A stretch of 64,000 bases of DNA, from the NCBI GenBank assembly GCA_948146395.1, contig OX411548.1:39771737-39835736 (forward strand), given 5' to 3'. The notes beneath the pieces were generated by a model. It ran no database searches. It was not told the origin of the DNA and worked only from the letters and a program-made list of their open reading frames with translations. A program made the position numbers and the translations under genes. Source of the DNA: Fragum whitleyi. Its lineage: Eukaryota; Mollusca; Bivalvia; Cardiida; Cardiidae. The first letter of the stretch is position 1; the number at the start of each line of letters is the position of its first letter. Shown piece after piece: positions 1 to 12,125 of this stretch.

Positions 1-300
1 CAACAACGTCATTCAAAATAAATTTGGATTGAGAAAGATCGCGATTTAACTGATATGATTCAAATTGTAAGCGTCTAAAAGGCTCTTGGAGAAAGAGGAA
101 GCTATCTACAGAACTTGTATGCATATTTTATTAAACGGAGGTAATCAATTTCGCTAATTTTGTTCATCCTGAACAAAATTGCGATATAGGATTACCTCCC
201 ATTAAATTCACTCAAAACCTGCTCCACACACTCGTTCAAATTCATTCTTAATCATTCCAAAATCATGTATTTCGTCAATTTTATGATGTCGCTAACTGTA
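1..300 (+). mobile_element. MITE-A copy 1, cut by window edge
   Basis: Right two-thirds of a ~440-bp non-coding element that recurs about eleven times in the window. The diagnostic central hairpin (about 136-200) has arms GGAGGTAATC and GATTACCTCC around TTTTGTTCATCCTGAAC. The right end reads TTTATGATGTCGCTAACTG, a variant of the terminal repeat (ACATCGTGAAATTGAC inverted). There is no open frame of note. The superfamily is not recognised. Confidence 0.85.
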
Positions 301-1128
301 TAACATTTTCTGTTTTGTTCAGGCACAAAAAAGAAGAGAAGGGGAAAACTGGCATTTAAATTGATGAAAGATTTCAAAAATCTGAATTTAATGATCTGTG
401 AGAGCATTTACAATTTATAAATCACACATTTTCATATTTTACGACAGAAAATCAGAATTTTTGCTACGAGTGGGGTTTGGAAGAAATGGTCGAATAAAAT
501 CTAGTACACACGCATCTGCCTGTATTTGTTCCCTTTTATGATCTTTGTCAGATTTAAAATGATGTTACACCCTTTCTTTTTCTTTTTGTGTTCATAGTAA
601 TCATAGTTTGTGGCATTATGATACCAATTATTATTCTAATAAGTAGCAGTAGTGTTTTATCTATTTATCATTAATTGTTAGAAAACTAATTAAGAAAATA
701 TGAATAATGAGATTGAAAAAATATACCCGTGGACTTTTATTCTTTTAATAGGTATTATAACATCTGAAAGGATACTATTTTATATTGCCAACTCTTAAAA
801 AGTTAACATTGAGAGTCACAAATTATATCCACTCATGCAAAAAAACGGTTTCAATGCGAAATCAGACTCTGTCAAAAGTACTTGTCCAAAACATAACATA
901 TAAAAAATTCAGGGTATATAAAGACGCAGATCAGTTTGCACATCCGTAAGTCTGATCAAAGTCTTTACCTTGTGATAGGCAGATAACTAGTGAAACAACC
1001 TTTCTCCAGACAATCAACAAGTTTTGTAGGTGCACTGCATACATGTTATAGCTGAGGTTGCTCAATTTTGTGTAATTAAAATTACGCACTGCCTTCCCAT
1101 CTTTCATAGCGACCCGAAAATACAAGTT
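301..1128. other. unassigned AT-rich DNA
   Basis: No repeat shared with the rest of the window, no splice-bounded open frame and no palindrome stands out. The minus-strand 64-codon frame at 931-1125 ends in the flank of the next MITE and has no coding character. Confidence 0.5.
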
Positions 1129-1567
1129 ACAGTTAACAACATCGTGAAATTGACAAGGTAAATGATTTTGGAATGATTTATGAACGAAATTGAATGAGTG
1201 TGTGGGGCGAGTTTTGAGTGAATTAAATGGGAGGTAATCCTGTATCGCAAATTTTGTTCATGATGAACAAAATTAACGATATTGATTACCTCCCTTCAAT
1301 AAAATATGCATATAAGTTCTCTACATAGCTTCCTTTTCTTCAAGAACCTATTAGACGCTTTCGATTTGAATTAAATCAGTTAAATCGCGATTTTTCTCTA
1401 TCGAAATTTATTTTTAATTACGTTGTTGATTCTTTATTTTTCAATGGGTTTGAACGTTTTTGAATGGTTTGAGTGAGTGTTAGAAATGAATGAATGGAGC
1501 GCTGAGTGAGCGATTTAGAATGGTTTTGATTGCGACGAACGTCAATTTCACGATGTAACTAACTGTA
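1129..1567 (-). mobile_element. MITE-A copy 2, full length
   Basis: Complete copy in minus orientation. It begins ACAGTTAACAACATCGTG and ends TTTCACGATGTAACTAACTG, which are inverted repeats of one another. The central hairpin lies at about 1231-1294 with loop GTTCATGATGAAC. Internal landmarks shared with other copies are AGACGCTT, ATATGCATA and GAGTGAGTGTTAGAAATGAA. It encodes no protein, so any transposase must come from elsewhere. Confidence 0.9.
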
Positions 1568-2376
1568 TTTATTAAAATGACATAGTAGATCGCAGAAAAG
1601 TACGAGATATTTACCTATGCCTTAGTGTAACTTGGTTGCGCATTTCTTTTAGGCCTCATTTGCAAAATGATCGAGGCACAAATATAACAGCTGTTTCTAC
1701 AGATTTTCTACAACTTTTTTATGACATTCGTTATGCTGAATTGACTTCTAAAAATCAGAATTCTTGGTACCTGAAGTCTATATGTATTAAGAACCAAATC
1801 TTGTTAAAATTAAAGTTCTGAAAGCATTGTTATTAATAACTAAACGGATTGAAACGGTTATGTTGATCTTAGATGTATAGATAATATCATGTTTTTATAA
1901 TCCATCCACACGTTAGTTGTTGTTACTTATCCAGCCAAAAGACACAAATTTTGTAGTAAGCATGTTGACAGATTAGATATCTACATTCCAAAATATGAAT
2001 TACATCATCGATAAGGTTTCAATATAAAACTTTGTCCTTTGACGTCGAATTAAAAAAATAACAAGTTGTTTTGACTACTAAAAAGATACATATAATATTG
2101 TAGAGCCTTCTGTGTAGTAGATGTGTGTCAAAGTTAAGTCAATGGTTTCTTTAATTATAGATGTCACTTTAAAATTGTGTTTAGTTTTTGTTGCGATTCG
2201 AAGGGTAGTAACAAGGCTTTGGGGGGAAATACATATGGATAAATCGAAGAGAGTCAGAGCCAGAAAAATACGAAGAGATAATGTAAAAGTGCATGAGTGG
2301 CAAGCAATATATGCATTATCCGTAAATAGTTGTAATGGTTATAGTATGTAATACAAGTGTTCATTCTAGGTAAGGA
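1568..2376. other. unassigned DNA
   Basis: Short open frames at 1636-1821 and 2121-2351 (+) lack splice context and recognisable domains. No repeat family of this window is present. Confidence 0.45.
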
Positions 2377-2460
2377 TCGAATGGTAGAGTCCTATCAGTT
2401 GGAGTACTTTTCTCATCAAAAATGAGGACACCTTGATGCCCGGGTGTGATACCACTTACG
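2377..2460 (+). repeat. tRNA-like SINE head, decayed (tentative)
   Basis: The stretch AATGGTAGAGTCCTATCAG followed ~45 bp later by CCCGGGTGTGATACCACTT has the spacing of A and B boxes of a tRNA-derived promoter. No acceptor stem closes and no SINE tail is seen, so this is a fragment at best. Confidence 0.3.
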
Positions 2461-2638
2461 AGCTATTTTCTGGATTTCACTCGACCAAAAAGAAATAACA
2501 ACAGACATTTCTTTGTTTTATCATTAGCTTAGCTAATAGAAATATGCGAATTCGTATAGCATTGTGATTTTTATTTAGACTTCAATGAAACCCAAAAAGA
2601 TCAATGTCTTTTATACGCCTGTATAATGTCATTTGTGA

Positions 2639-2750
2639 CAACATTCGGAACATCGCTCAGCCTTTTTCTAAAACTTGAAAGTACCTCGGACGTAAGTGTA
2701 GAAGTTTGGCTCAATTTTAGGTAATTCGGCTTCAGGTGGTTCTTTTGTTA
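2639..2750 (-). repeat. ~110-bp dispersed repeat Z, copy 1
   Basis: Reverse complement of sequences at 6190-6296 and 43125-43240. Shared blocks include CACCTGAAGCCGAATTACC, CACTTACGTCCGAGGTAC and GCGATGTTCCGAATG. No terminal inverted repeats are evident. Confidence 0.7.
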
Positions 2751-2805
2751 CTCAATGCGCTTTAAGCAAATCACATTTTGTTAATTCTTTCCGATCGACT
2801 GTGGA

Positions 2806-2829
2806 GTTTTTTTTTTTTTTGTGTGTGTG
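2806..2829 (+). repeat. poly-T / GT microsatellite
   Basis: A run of T followed by a short (GT)n. It lies just before the foldback at 2868. Confidence 0.9.
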
Positions 2830-2867
2830 TAATATGATTTGATGCATTTTGTAATCAATATATGGAT

Positions 2868-3006
2868 GAGAGTATTTTTTCATTGCGTTAAATGGAGTGT
2901 AATTGCCGTAAAGCACATGGCATATAACGCCAGTAGGGCGTTTTGTTTAAGCTATGTGCTAAGGCAATTGCACTTTATACTCCATTAATCGCAGTGAAAA
3001 TACACT
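2868..3006. repeat. foldback element, ~55-bp arms
   Basis: The left arm (TTCATTGCGTTAAATGGAG, then AATTGCCGTAAAGCACAT) is the imperfect reverse complement of the right arm (ATGTGCTAAGGCAATTGC, then CTCCATTAATCGCAGTGAA). The loop is about 30 bp. It is non-coding; probably a foldback MITE. Confidence 0.8.
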
Positions 3007-3009
3007 GGG

Positions 3010-5660
3010 CCCTTATAATTTCAATCCGCTAGATCTAAGAAACTATTAATATCAGCTTAACAAAAAAGTTTCAAGTCTACTTTCGGCACGTATATAGATT
3101 ACACAATCTATTTTAAGATCGTGAATTATTTTCTCGCTATCGAAGTTTAATCACAAAAGGCATTTAGTTTTACAAATAGTACACAAATCAGCTACAATAT
3201 CGACATTCGTAAATGAACTTATGATTTACAAAATAATTCTGTCCAGTAAGTCTGCATTTTAAAATAAAACCGGCGTGATCGAGCTTAGTTTAGAGGGTTA
3301 CTGAATGGTCTTCGTCGACTCGGTTTAAACGTCGGCACAGAATCAGAACTGCATGCTTGTTTCAAAGATTCTTCCAAAAACCTCTTAATTTCTAGAACTA
3401 AAATATTAAATATCAACGTTAGGTTATGGAAGGGGGCGAAGGTTATTCGAGTTCCTACAACACTTGATTTGCAGATCGAAGGTTTGGGGTTTTCCCAAAG
3501 AACCTATTGCATTTTATACAGAAATAAAGTGCAATGGATTTCCCCACGTGATGCGACAAATCAAAATTCCTTTTTTAATGGATTGAAATTATTTTATTAT
3601 ATGCAAACTTTTATTCTTCCTTTGATTTTGTTTCACGCAAGGTCTTTCTTAGCGGGAGCATTGATAATCGTGACATCATATAAACCCCATGCAAAATGAC
3701 GCGCTATCATGACTGCGCACTTTTTATTCCCGATATCTACTCCGTAGAATCACCGAGGGTTCCCGATTGTAGTTGATAGAGACTTAAGAGCCATGATTTA
3801 TTGCATCTTATTAAAGCTCTTCGGCCTGGTAGTTCTATTTGATGCTGACTATAATAGCATTTGGATCAAAAGACAATGCATATGATCCAAGCTCCACAGT
3901 ATACATTTGTAAATAGGTTCGCTGAACTATATGACAAACGACTTAGTACTTATATAGACGAATTGTAGTACTTTACGCAAAGTATAAAAAGTTACAAAAA
4001 TTGTAAACATGCATCAATGTGAAAAGTTTTCTACAAGAAAACGTTACCCTCCGATATCCCTTATGAGGATGTCTCTTAAGTCCCTAAGAGTTGCAGGTAG
4101 TATCATACACTCGGTTTTGCCTATAAACACTCCGCTGATATCGGAATTTGAGCAAGCGCCCTTCAGATCCAATGTTAAATGTTGTAGATACTTAACAATC
4201 GAGGCGATGACAATCATTTTGGAAAACTGTTGCAGAAAAACCCTTTTTTGAGATTGGAAAAAATCCTATCCATAGATGTATTACCGTGGATACCTTGAAA
4301 AGCATGGGTCGTCATAAACACTGATTTGTTCTCAGCCCAGAGACTTGTGGAATTAAGGGGAGAGTGGCTGTGGCTGTCATAATGCAAGACCTTGAAGGAC
4401 TTGCAATAAATATAATAGTTCTAATCCGTCAAGTTCAGGAAGATAGATGCCTGTTTCCCATTTTTACATTTCGTAAAAGCAGAATTCCGTTTTTTTCCCT
4501 TATAATCAACCTGATGTTCAACTTATAACAAAAAGTATAGGTTTTTTAGGGTGGTGACAAAAAGTGGTAAGCATACAACCCTTAAAGAGACTTTCAGTAT
4601 CGGGGACTTCAATGGACCTTATGTTACAAACATATCATACCAAAAAGGTTAAGCAAAGATAAAGGATTTTTAAATGAAACGTGTGGAAAGTCAAATATTG
4701 AGTTTCAGAATTTCACAAAGAGGACTAGCCCATCATTTTTTGCACTTTCTCCAAGTTGGATGGCTGACGATGGGCCTCTAAGACAGAGGGGAAAAGCTAC
4801 ATAACAGAGCAATTTAAACTTCAACATTCTACAAGAATCACGAAGTCACGAAATTCCCTTTGATCTAATGACGCATTGAAGTATTATGCTTGTGCTCCAC
4901 ACGTGCTGACTAGAATATCAGTTTTCATCACATTATGTCTCCGACGGGAATAAAAGAAATGAAAAAACAAGCAGCACTAATGATTTATTTCAAATAGATA
5001 AACGAGTTAATCATGTTTTGTTTCCCGTAATGCCAGACTATATTCGCAAAATGCAGGAAAGGATCATACAGATAGCAAGATTAAAGAAAAAAAAATGCAA
5101 ATGAATAAAAGCTAATACATATTAATGATTGTACTGTAATTATGCCAGTGTTTCGTCCGCGTGTTAATGTCCTTGGCATCACGTAAATGAACGATGCTTG
5201 CAGTTTAAGATATTCCAATTTAAATTACAACTTTCATGTCATTTGATATCTAATTAAACACAGTAAACTATGTGTTTTAGCGACCTATACGGGAAACCAC
5301 CCAAAACAGTCCTTTTTGGAAATAGTCGCTAGATAAGATATTTAGTGATAAAAATGACATTACACATTGATAGCAAATATCACAATTCTTACTGAATCAA
5401 ATTATGTTCGATCCAATAAGATCCTAGTGGGCTCTAACAACATGAGTTTCAATTATAAACATTTTTTCGTTAAAAACTTGTTCAGAGATTTTTTTAAAAA
5501 TTGCGAAGGCACTTTTTTTTCCAAAATTTCTCTTTTTTGTATCATTTTAATTAGATTACATTTGTAACTTTAAGTCCGATTATTCTCTATTGAATTTAGC
5601 TTCAATTCGAGAAATTCAGAACAAAGTTATCTGAAAATAAAATCGAGATAGGATTGACGA
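3010..5660. other. unassigned DNA
   Basis: No element of this window recurs here. Plus-strand frames at 3469-3699, 4009-4251 and 5367-5567 have no domain or splice support. Around 4066-4460 the minus strand is open in two consecutive frames; this is discussed as a possible coding fossil. Confidence 0.4.
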
Positions 5661-5676
5661 ATTCCGTCTTTACAAA

Positions 5677-5716
5677 AAATTTTGTTTGTTTATTTGTTTA
5701 TTTATTTGTTTGTTCT
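5677..5716 (-). repeat. (TTTG/TTTA)n tract, possible retroelement tail
   Basis: On the minus strand this reads as mixed CAAA/TAAA repeats, the kind of tail that ends many molluscan LINEs and SINEs. No retroelement body is recognised beside it, so it may be a plain microsatellite. Confidence 0.45.
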
Positions 5717-6189
5717 TGCGCCTAGCTATTAATACGACATACGATGCTTCGGTTAAAGTCATGTCAGTTAATAACATACAAATAAAACGTAAAATAAATG
5801 CTAAAAAGTACCTATCTGTAGAAATGGGAGATTTTAGTGCAGGGCTATTTCTCCTTCACGTTAAATTGTAATGACTCTTGTAATGACCCCCTTCCCCTTC
5901 CCTACGGACAAGGCTAGGTAGCAATCGGGAACCCTTAACCATTTCACGGAATAGACCTCGGGAATAATACGAGCGCAGCAATGAAAGCTCGTCATTTCTG
6001 GGTTTATATCTTGTCACAAACATCAACGACCCCATTAAGGAAGACGTTATATAAACAAAATCAATGAACTAATAAAAGTGGGCATATTATAATTTGATAG
6101 CAAAACGTACTTCGTCAGATAATAATATGTCCAAAAAATTCTCGAAGACAATCGGAAAGAATTTACTAAGTTTGTTTTACTTCAAGCGT

Positions 6190-6296
6190 TTTAGATAACC
6201 GTATTACCACCAGAAGCCGAATTTCCTAAAAAATGACCCAAAATTGTTAAAAGTACGTCCGAGGTCCGGAAAGGTCCGAGCGATGTTCCGAATGGG
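6190..6296 (+). repeat. ~110-bp dispersed repeat Z, copy 2
   Basis: Contains ACCACCAGAAGCCGAATTTC, ATGACCCAAAATT, AAAGTACGTCCGAGG and GCGATGTTCCGAATGG, matching copies 1 and 3 nearly base for base over ~105 bp. It carries no open frame. Confidence 0.75.
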
Positions 6297-6904
6297 CTAG
6301 GTAGTTATATACATAGTACATTTAAAAACGCAGCGGTGAAATTTCATCGGATATATTTTTTCAGTAAAAAACAGAACTGTCAAAGGAATTACATTCTGGG
6401 GTCTTCAGCATTTCAACAGCCGTTTTGAGCAACTTCTGAAAATCGGAAATATCAAAATCTTGTTGAAGGAAATCCCTTTTTGTCTTCCTTAAACCACATC
6501 AGGACATTTGCAAAGCCCTACGTATATTTATTTAAATGACTGGACATAGTTGCATAGAATAAATACGTAAAATCAAAAGAATTCGATCAATTGAAAGGGG
6601 TACTAAGATGGCAAAATACATTACTTGCGCATACGGGTTCTCTCAACCCCAAAAAACCGTTTTGGGCTTTGTTTTTGTAATTGCCATCTACTTTTGCCGT
6701 GTTCTTATTGCTAAATTCTTTTTTAAACTTGGCAGTAGCTATTTTTTCAACGCTTATGAGTTATCATTGCAATTTACAATCATGGTTTATTTTTGGTGGG
6801 CGTTTTTAGTAATTTGCCTACAATCCTTTTCGTTTCTCTCGTCACCGTGGAGCGGTTTGACATTAGAAGGTGCATTTGTTGTTAATATTGCAAAATCCTT
6901 TACA

Positions 6905-9637
6905 GGATGTATGAAAAGGCAAAAGGCTCTAGAATTACCGTAAAAATACAGAATAAACAAAATAGCAAAAAATAATTTTCGCAATGTCCAACGTAGGGCG
7001 TCGAATGAACTTTTGTCAAATGCTTATCGTGAACTTGAAGAGGCAGCCGGAATAGACGTTAACCTCTTCTGGAGGCTCGTTAAGAAACGAAAGGGCAAGA
7101 GCCGTACCGAAATCACACAAATAGAAGCCGACAATATATCATTCAATGAAAGTGAACAAATCTCAAATGTATTTGCCAAACACTTTCACGCAATTTACAC
7201 CCCTAATAACAATATAATCGACCCTGCGTCTGCGAATCGGACAAGTCAAAAGTTTGCACTATACAAAAATCAATCTAGATTAGAAAATGATAACAACATC
7301 TTGGATTCCTCCTTCACAAAAGAAGAAATTCTCAATCAAATAAAATTGCTGAAAAGGAAAAAAGCACCGGGCTATGACAACGTCCAAAATGAACACATAT
7401 TGTATAGTCCCGATAGCGTGGTAGATTGTTTACTTTATCTGTTTAACTCAATATTACGTTTCGAAAGCATCCCAGAAATGTGGAATAACGGGATCATTGT
7501 GCCTATTTATAAAGGGAAAGGTAAACCTTCATCCGAAGTAACTAACTACCGCCCGGTAACACTTTTAAGCACAGTGAGTAAATTGTTCGAGAAAGTCTAT
7601 GTAAAAAGGCTATGGTCTTTTACAAAAGAATTAAACACCAAATTTCCCCACCCATACCAACACGGTTTTCAAAAAGGTTTGAGTTGCATGACTGCCTCTT
7701 ACACGCTCCAAGAAACTATAGACCACAATCTCAAAGCCAAAAGCGATGTATACGCAGTTTTGCTAGACACAAAAGCTGCTTTTGACACGGTTCGTCACGA
7801 CGCTCTTTTCGTTAAACTCTACGAGTTAGGTGTGAAAGGTCGCCTATGGCGAACTCTTGTAAACTCGTACAGCCATATTAAAAGTGCCGTTTTAGTGAAC
7901 GGCGTACTATCAGAATGGTTCGAAATCAAACAGTCTGTAAGACAAGGAGGATCGAGCTCAGGTTTTATGTATCTCGTCTTTATTAATGAATTACTTTGTC
8001 AACTTGAATCTACTGGCCATGCAGCCAAAGTTCACAATTTAGACAGCGGATGCCCGACTTTAGCCGATGATATAACGCTCACTGCAATAAGTAGAACAAA
8101 AATGTCAAATCTGATATCCGTTGCAGAGAAGTATGCCTTTCAGTGGGGATTTGAATACAGAGAAAACACTGTCAATAATTTTTCGCGCTAACCCCAGGAA
8201 AAGAATACAATCAGAAGCGAGTTTCTTCTTAAACAACACCAAAATACGCCAGTGTGACACCGTAACACATCTCGGCATTATATTACACGCCAACCGAAAA
8301 AACAGTCCCGCGGTAGAAGAGGCTATAAGTAAAGGCAGACGGTCCTATTTTTCATATAGCGGGGTAGGCGTTCATTATAAAGGTATTAATCCGCTGTTAT
8401 CGGTTAAACTGTACAAATCGGTAGTTATTCCAACAGTATTGTATGGGTCGGAAACATGGTGTAATTTAAGCAATGCTGACAAAACAAAAATCGACAGGTT
8501 TCAGCACATGGTAGCAAAAAATATACAAGGCCACCCACCACAAACCCGATCTGCCATCACTGAGTCAATGCTGGGATTATACCCCTTGCATTCCCTTATC
8601 GATATCAGAAAGCTCATGTTTATACAAAAAGTAATATCTCTTCCACCCCAATCAATTGTGAAGAAGTTGTTTCTGTTCAAAATATTCAGCTATCAACCGA
8701 ACAGTATCGGTATAACAAGTGATCTTATTCGACAATTGACAAAATATGGCTTGAACGCAAATCTAAACTCGTACATAGAATCTCTCTCTTTCCCGTCAAA
8801 ACTTCAATGGAAGAAAACAGTTAAACAAGCGGTTTATAATCGCGAAAATACATTACAACATGAACTGTTCAGTACGGATACCGATTTTTCCAGATTTAAA
8901 CACCTACAGCCAAATAGAGAACCCGGGTCAATAGTTTGGAAAATGGCTGATACGACCGAGTCCTTGAAAAATGCATTCGCGGTATCACAACTAATTGTAA
9001 CCAAACCAAACCCCTCATATTATGTTTGTAATTTCTGCGAAAATATTGTATACACTACGGACCAAGCCGCCCATTTGTCGGCATCTTGCCCAGAAACCAA
9101 TAATTTATGAACGAATTTTTTAAATTCAATCAGAATCAATCACGGAGAAGTTTTCCACTCCGAATTATCGAGCATGATCGACAATGACGAACTTTTTCTT
9201 TTAACGATTCTCGGAAAACTCCCTAACTCTTACCTGAACGACCATAAACTATTCATTCACTCATGCTTAAAATACGTGAGAACAATTATATGCAGTTTTA
9301 TGGGTGATTTTCACGCATGAGTGTATCTATATTGATCCAGGTATCTATATTGATTCTTAATCCTTTCATAATTTCTAATGTTAGTATGAAGCTGCACACA
9401 TAAGAAACATCGGTTTGAGGATGTGTGCCAGGATCAGAGTGCAAGGTATTGTACTACGAACCATGGCAGAGCATCTTCAAATCAGAGACACGTCACAATG
9501 TTTTCACTAGCTCTCATGTCCGTGTAAATATGTTTTCTTTTGTTATTCTTTACTATGTATTTCATGTAATGTTATTTATTTATCGTAATCTCCAGTGTAT
9601 TGGGGGAAATAAAGAGAATAAATAAATAAATAAAAAA
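6905..9637 (+). mobile_element. LINE (non-LTR retrotransposon), 5' truncated
   Basis: It spans the linker before reverse transcriptase, the reverse transcriptase, a thumb/C-terminal region with a CCHC-like finger, a ~315-bp 3' untranslated region and a terminal (AATA)n tail at about 9617-9637. The apurinic endonuclease expected upstream is not found: 6600-6900 has a hydrophobic, low-information frame (6608-6943) that does not match it, so I place the truncation near 6905. The (AATA)n tail in place of poly(A) is common in invertebrate LINEs. No target-site duplication could be identified. Confidence 0.85.
6944..9320 (+). pseudogene. LINE reverse transcriptase ORF, broken by frameshift and stop
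   Basis: An RNA-dependent DNA polymerase that would copy LINE RNA at the target site. The frame opens after a TAA at 6941 and enters a linker (FRNVQRRASNELL, then GIDVNLFWRLVKKRKGK). Fingers motifs KAPGYDNV and NYRPVTLLS follow. Motif A is LLDTKAAFDTV (about 7760-7795), motif B RQGGSSSGFMY (about 7938), and motif C TLADD (about 8056-8071), so the catalytic aspartates are kept, with Leu in place of the usual aromatic residue before ADD. The frame is lost at about 8150-8165 by an indel and resumes in the frame that is open from 8121. The thumb follows (VLYGSETW, QGHPPQTRS, LGLYPLHSLIDIRKL), then CNFC...H...C at about 9024-9090. A TGA at 9108-9110 interrupts, but the same frame runs on with protein-like sequence (GEVFHSELSSMIDNDELFLL) to the stop at 9318-9320. 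Clade not assigned (CR1/L2/I-like by thumb). Dead copy. Confidence 0.9.
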
Positions 9638-10060
9638 GTCAAAAAGTGGACGTATTAAAGAATAACCTTGGTGCCATACCACCTGGAATATAATTGGTTT
9701 CCGTATAAAGAAAATAACTAAAACATGAATAAAAATTCAATTTAAAACAACGAACTCGAGATTTGATATTCATCTCAACATTTTTTAAATGCAAACGCCT
9801 GAAAATAGAGAAAAGGTAAAATCGGTATTTACCTGATAGGCAAAAAGCAAAAGAACTGACATGACTTATTGTCTTTGCAGACTTCGAAAACTTTGTTCGC
9901 GATAAAATAATGTTACTTGTTCGCGATAAATATAGGTGAACATGGACATTATCAATTTATGGGAAATGGAACGTTTTCATAATTACATTCTCTACGTTTT
10001 TAAACGAACTAAGTATACATTCTTCCAACATAGAACCGTCATAATAGGAATGACCATTTT
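9638..10060. other. unassigned DNA after the LINE
   Basis: No recurring element is seen. A short direct repeat TTGTTCGCGATAAA occurs twice near 9893 and 9918. Confidence 0.4.
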
Positions 10061-10061
10061 T

Positions 10062-10170
10062 AACACCGTGTGCATAAATACGGTGATTAAGAAAACGACC
10101 GCATTGAAAACGGTCACTATGAAAACGGGAATAATGAAAACGGTATCCATGAAAACCGTCAACATAAGAG
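10062..10170 (+). repeat. 15-bp minisatellite
   Basis: About six decayed units of ATGAAAACGGTNNNN. Because the unit is a multiple of three, one forward frame (85 codons, 9936-10193) reads through as a (MKTV)-like repeat. The frame has no other coding support. Confidence 0.6.
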
Positions 10171-10826
10171 GACCATTATCACAGAATCGGTAATTACCTT
10201 ATCAGACTTTCGTCTGTCCTTGATATTTCTTGTATAAGAACATCGGATGACTGTTTCACAAATGACTTCACTGTTCATTATTTATTTCCGTGACGCCATG
10301 AAGAGGATGTCGTACATTTTAGAAAGTCGTTTATTCGACTTGAGAGAACTAATGCGAGTCAATGTGACGGTCTTTCTGCAATTTATGCGGTTAACATGTT
10401 TTGTTATGATTATTTCTTTGTTTTTGTTATCATATGATTTGCTTATTTTTATGTTACTGGTGATCAATGAAAACAAGAATAACCATATCGAATTAATGCA
10501 ACAAAATTCGTGACAACTGGATTTAGTTGCAGTTAAATGGATTTGGTCACCGACGTAAGCATATGCACTATATAACTAGAAACGAGCATGAGCCTACGTA
10601 TGTTGGTAGACCAGTAAGAAGTATTTTGAGATTAGGGAGGCTAAGTCGAAAACATTTTTGGCAAGACACGATGATATGTCCCAAAAATTGTAATTTCTTT
10701 GAAAAAATATAAATTCAACACGATAAGGAATAACCATAGTCTTGCGTTTGTAATAAAAACCAGTTAGTACATGCAATGGGTTTATTTCAACTTCGAAGCT
10801 TTCCACATAGCGATCCCCCGGTAGAG

Positions 10827-11264
10827 TACAGTAAATAACATCGTGAAATTGACATTCCCCTCAATCAAAACCATTCTAAACCGCTCATTTAGCACTCCAT
10901 TCACTCATTCCAAACACTCACTCAAACCTTTCAAAAACGCTCAAAGCCCATTGAAAAATATAGAAAAAAAAAGTAATTTGATAATTAATTTGGATAGAGA
11001 AAAATAGCGATTTTACTGAAACAATTCAATTTGTAAGCGTCTTATAGGTTCTTGGAGAAATAGAAAGCTATCTATCGAACTTTTATGCATATTTTATTAA
11101 AGGGAGGTAATCAATATCGCTAATTTTGTTCATCCTGAACAAAATTTGCGATATAGGATTACCTCCTATTAAACTCACTCAAAACCCGCTCCACACACTC
11201 ATTCAATTTCATTCCTAAATAACTCCAAAACCATTCACCTCGTCAATTTCACGATGTTGTTAAC
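10827..11264 (+). mobile_element. MITE-A copy 3, full length
   Basis: One of the best preserved copies in plus orientation. Left end TACAGTAAATAACATCGTG, right end TCACGATGTTGTTAACTT. The hairpin at about 11102-11167 has arms AAGGGAGGTAATCAATATCG and the complement, loop GTTCATCCTGAAC. It serves as the reference for the family. Confidence 0.9.
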
Positions 11265-11552
11265 TTCAATGAATTTATTTATTGAGTAATTGCTTGCCAA
11301 TAATATGTCCATTACCTGCCCAAAGCTGTCATAAAGCTTTTCGTGCATTACATTGAAATACATTTCGTTTGCTGTTACGACTATAAAGCTTTAATTTCAA
11401 TAAAATAAAACTGAAATAATTAAGAATTCCTCCTGAGAAAATGTCTTGTCTTGATTTCACATATGTACCAATAAAGAGTTTCAAAGATCTTTACGGATCC
11501 GATTTTCAATATAAGACTTGTCATGGTCAAATACGACAAGGAAATTACGTGT
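11265..11552. other. unassigned spacer
   Basis: A ~290-bp stretch between a MITE and a pearl-like fragment; nothing recognised. Confidence 0.4.
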
Positions 11553-12125
11553 GTGTGTGATGGTAGGAATTAGGTCCCACCATACTTTAGGCATATACGG
11601 TATGGACCTTGCCATGGGATAGCATGGACCATGAGAGAAAAAGAATAAAAAGCATTTTCAGCAATTTTCAGCCTTTCTGTTACCATGGAAACCAGAGATT
11701 TTCAATGAATGAAATTATTTGATCAATTTTGGTTAAGCTTCACCCAAGATACACATCCATTCCAAGTTTCAGATTGATTGGCCAAAAGGTTTAGGAGAAG
11801 TTGTTTTTTTTTTTTTTTTTTTTTTTTTTCAAAGACTTTTAGCTATTTTCGGCCTTTCCATTACCATGGAAATCAAAGTTTTGATCGAATTAAATTTCTT
11901 TAACAACTTTGGTAGAGCTTTATCCAAAGAATATTCCCACAAAGTTTCAGCTTTTTAAGCCCAGCACTCAAGCAGGAGAGTATTTTTTTCTAAGATTTTT
12001 GGCCTTTCCATTACCATGATGGAATTAAATTCTTTTAACAACTTTTGTAGAGCTTCACCCAAAGAACATCCCTTCTAATTTGATTGACCCGGTGGTTTAG
12101 AAGGAGAAGTTGATTGTTTCTTAGA
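11553..12125 (+). mobile_element. pearl/Helentron-like element fragment, three core units
   Basis: Three degenerate units of ~175-180 bp, each holding CCTTTCCATTACCATGGAAA, AGCTTCACCCAAAGAACAT and GGTTTAGAAGGAGAAGTTG. The last blocks match the core of the element at 44345 (CACCCAAGGAACATTC, GTGGTTCAGGAGGAGATG), so the two share ancestry. A long T-run (about 11802-11829) splits unit one from unit two. The head (TAGGAATTAGGTCCCACC at 11564) matches a block in the SINE-like sequence at 13181. No 3' hairpin remains. Confidence 0.65.

Noticed and set aside
6608..6943. 111-codon hydrophobic frame in the LINE reading frame, as endonuclease domain
   Set aside because: Lacks any endonuclease motif and looks like low-complexity AT-rich sequence; the element is better read as 5' truncated.
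10247..10513. 88-codon frame with a hydrophobic run as a membrane protein
   Set aside because: An overlapping open frame exists on the other strand, there is no splice or promoter context, and composition matches AT-rich chance frames.
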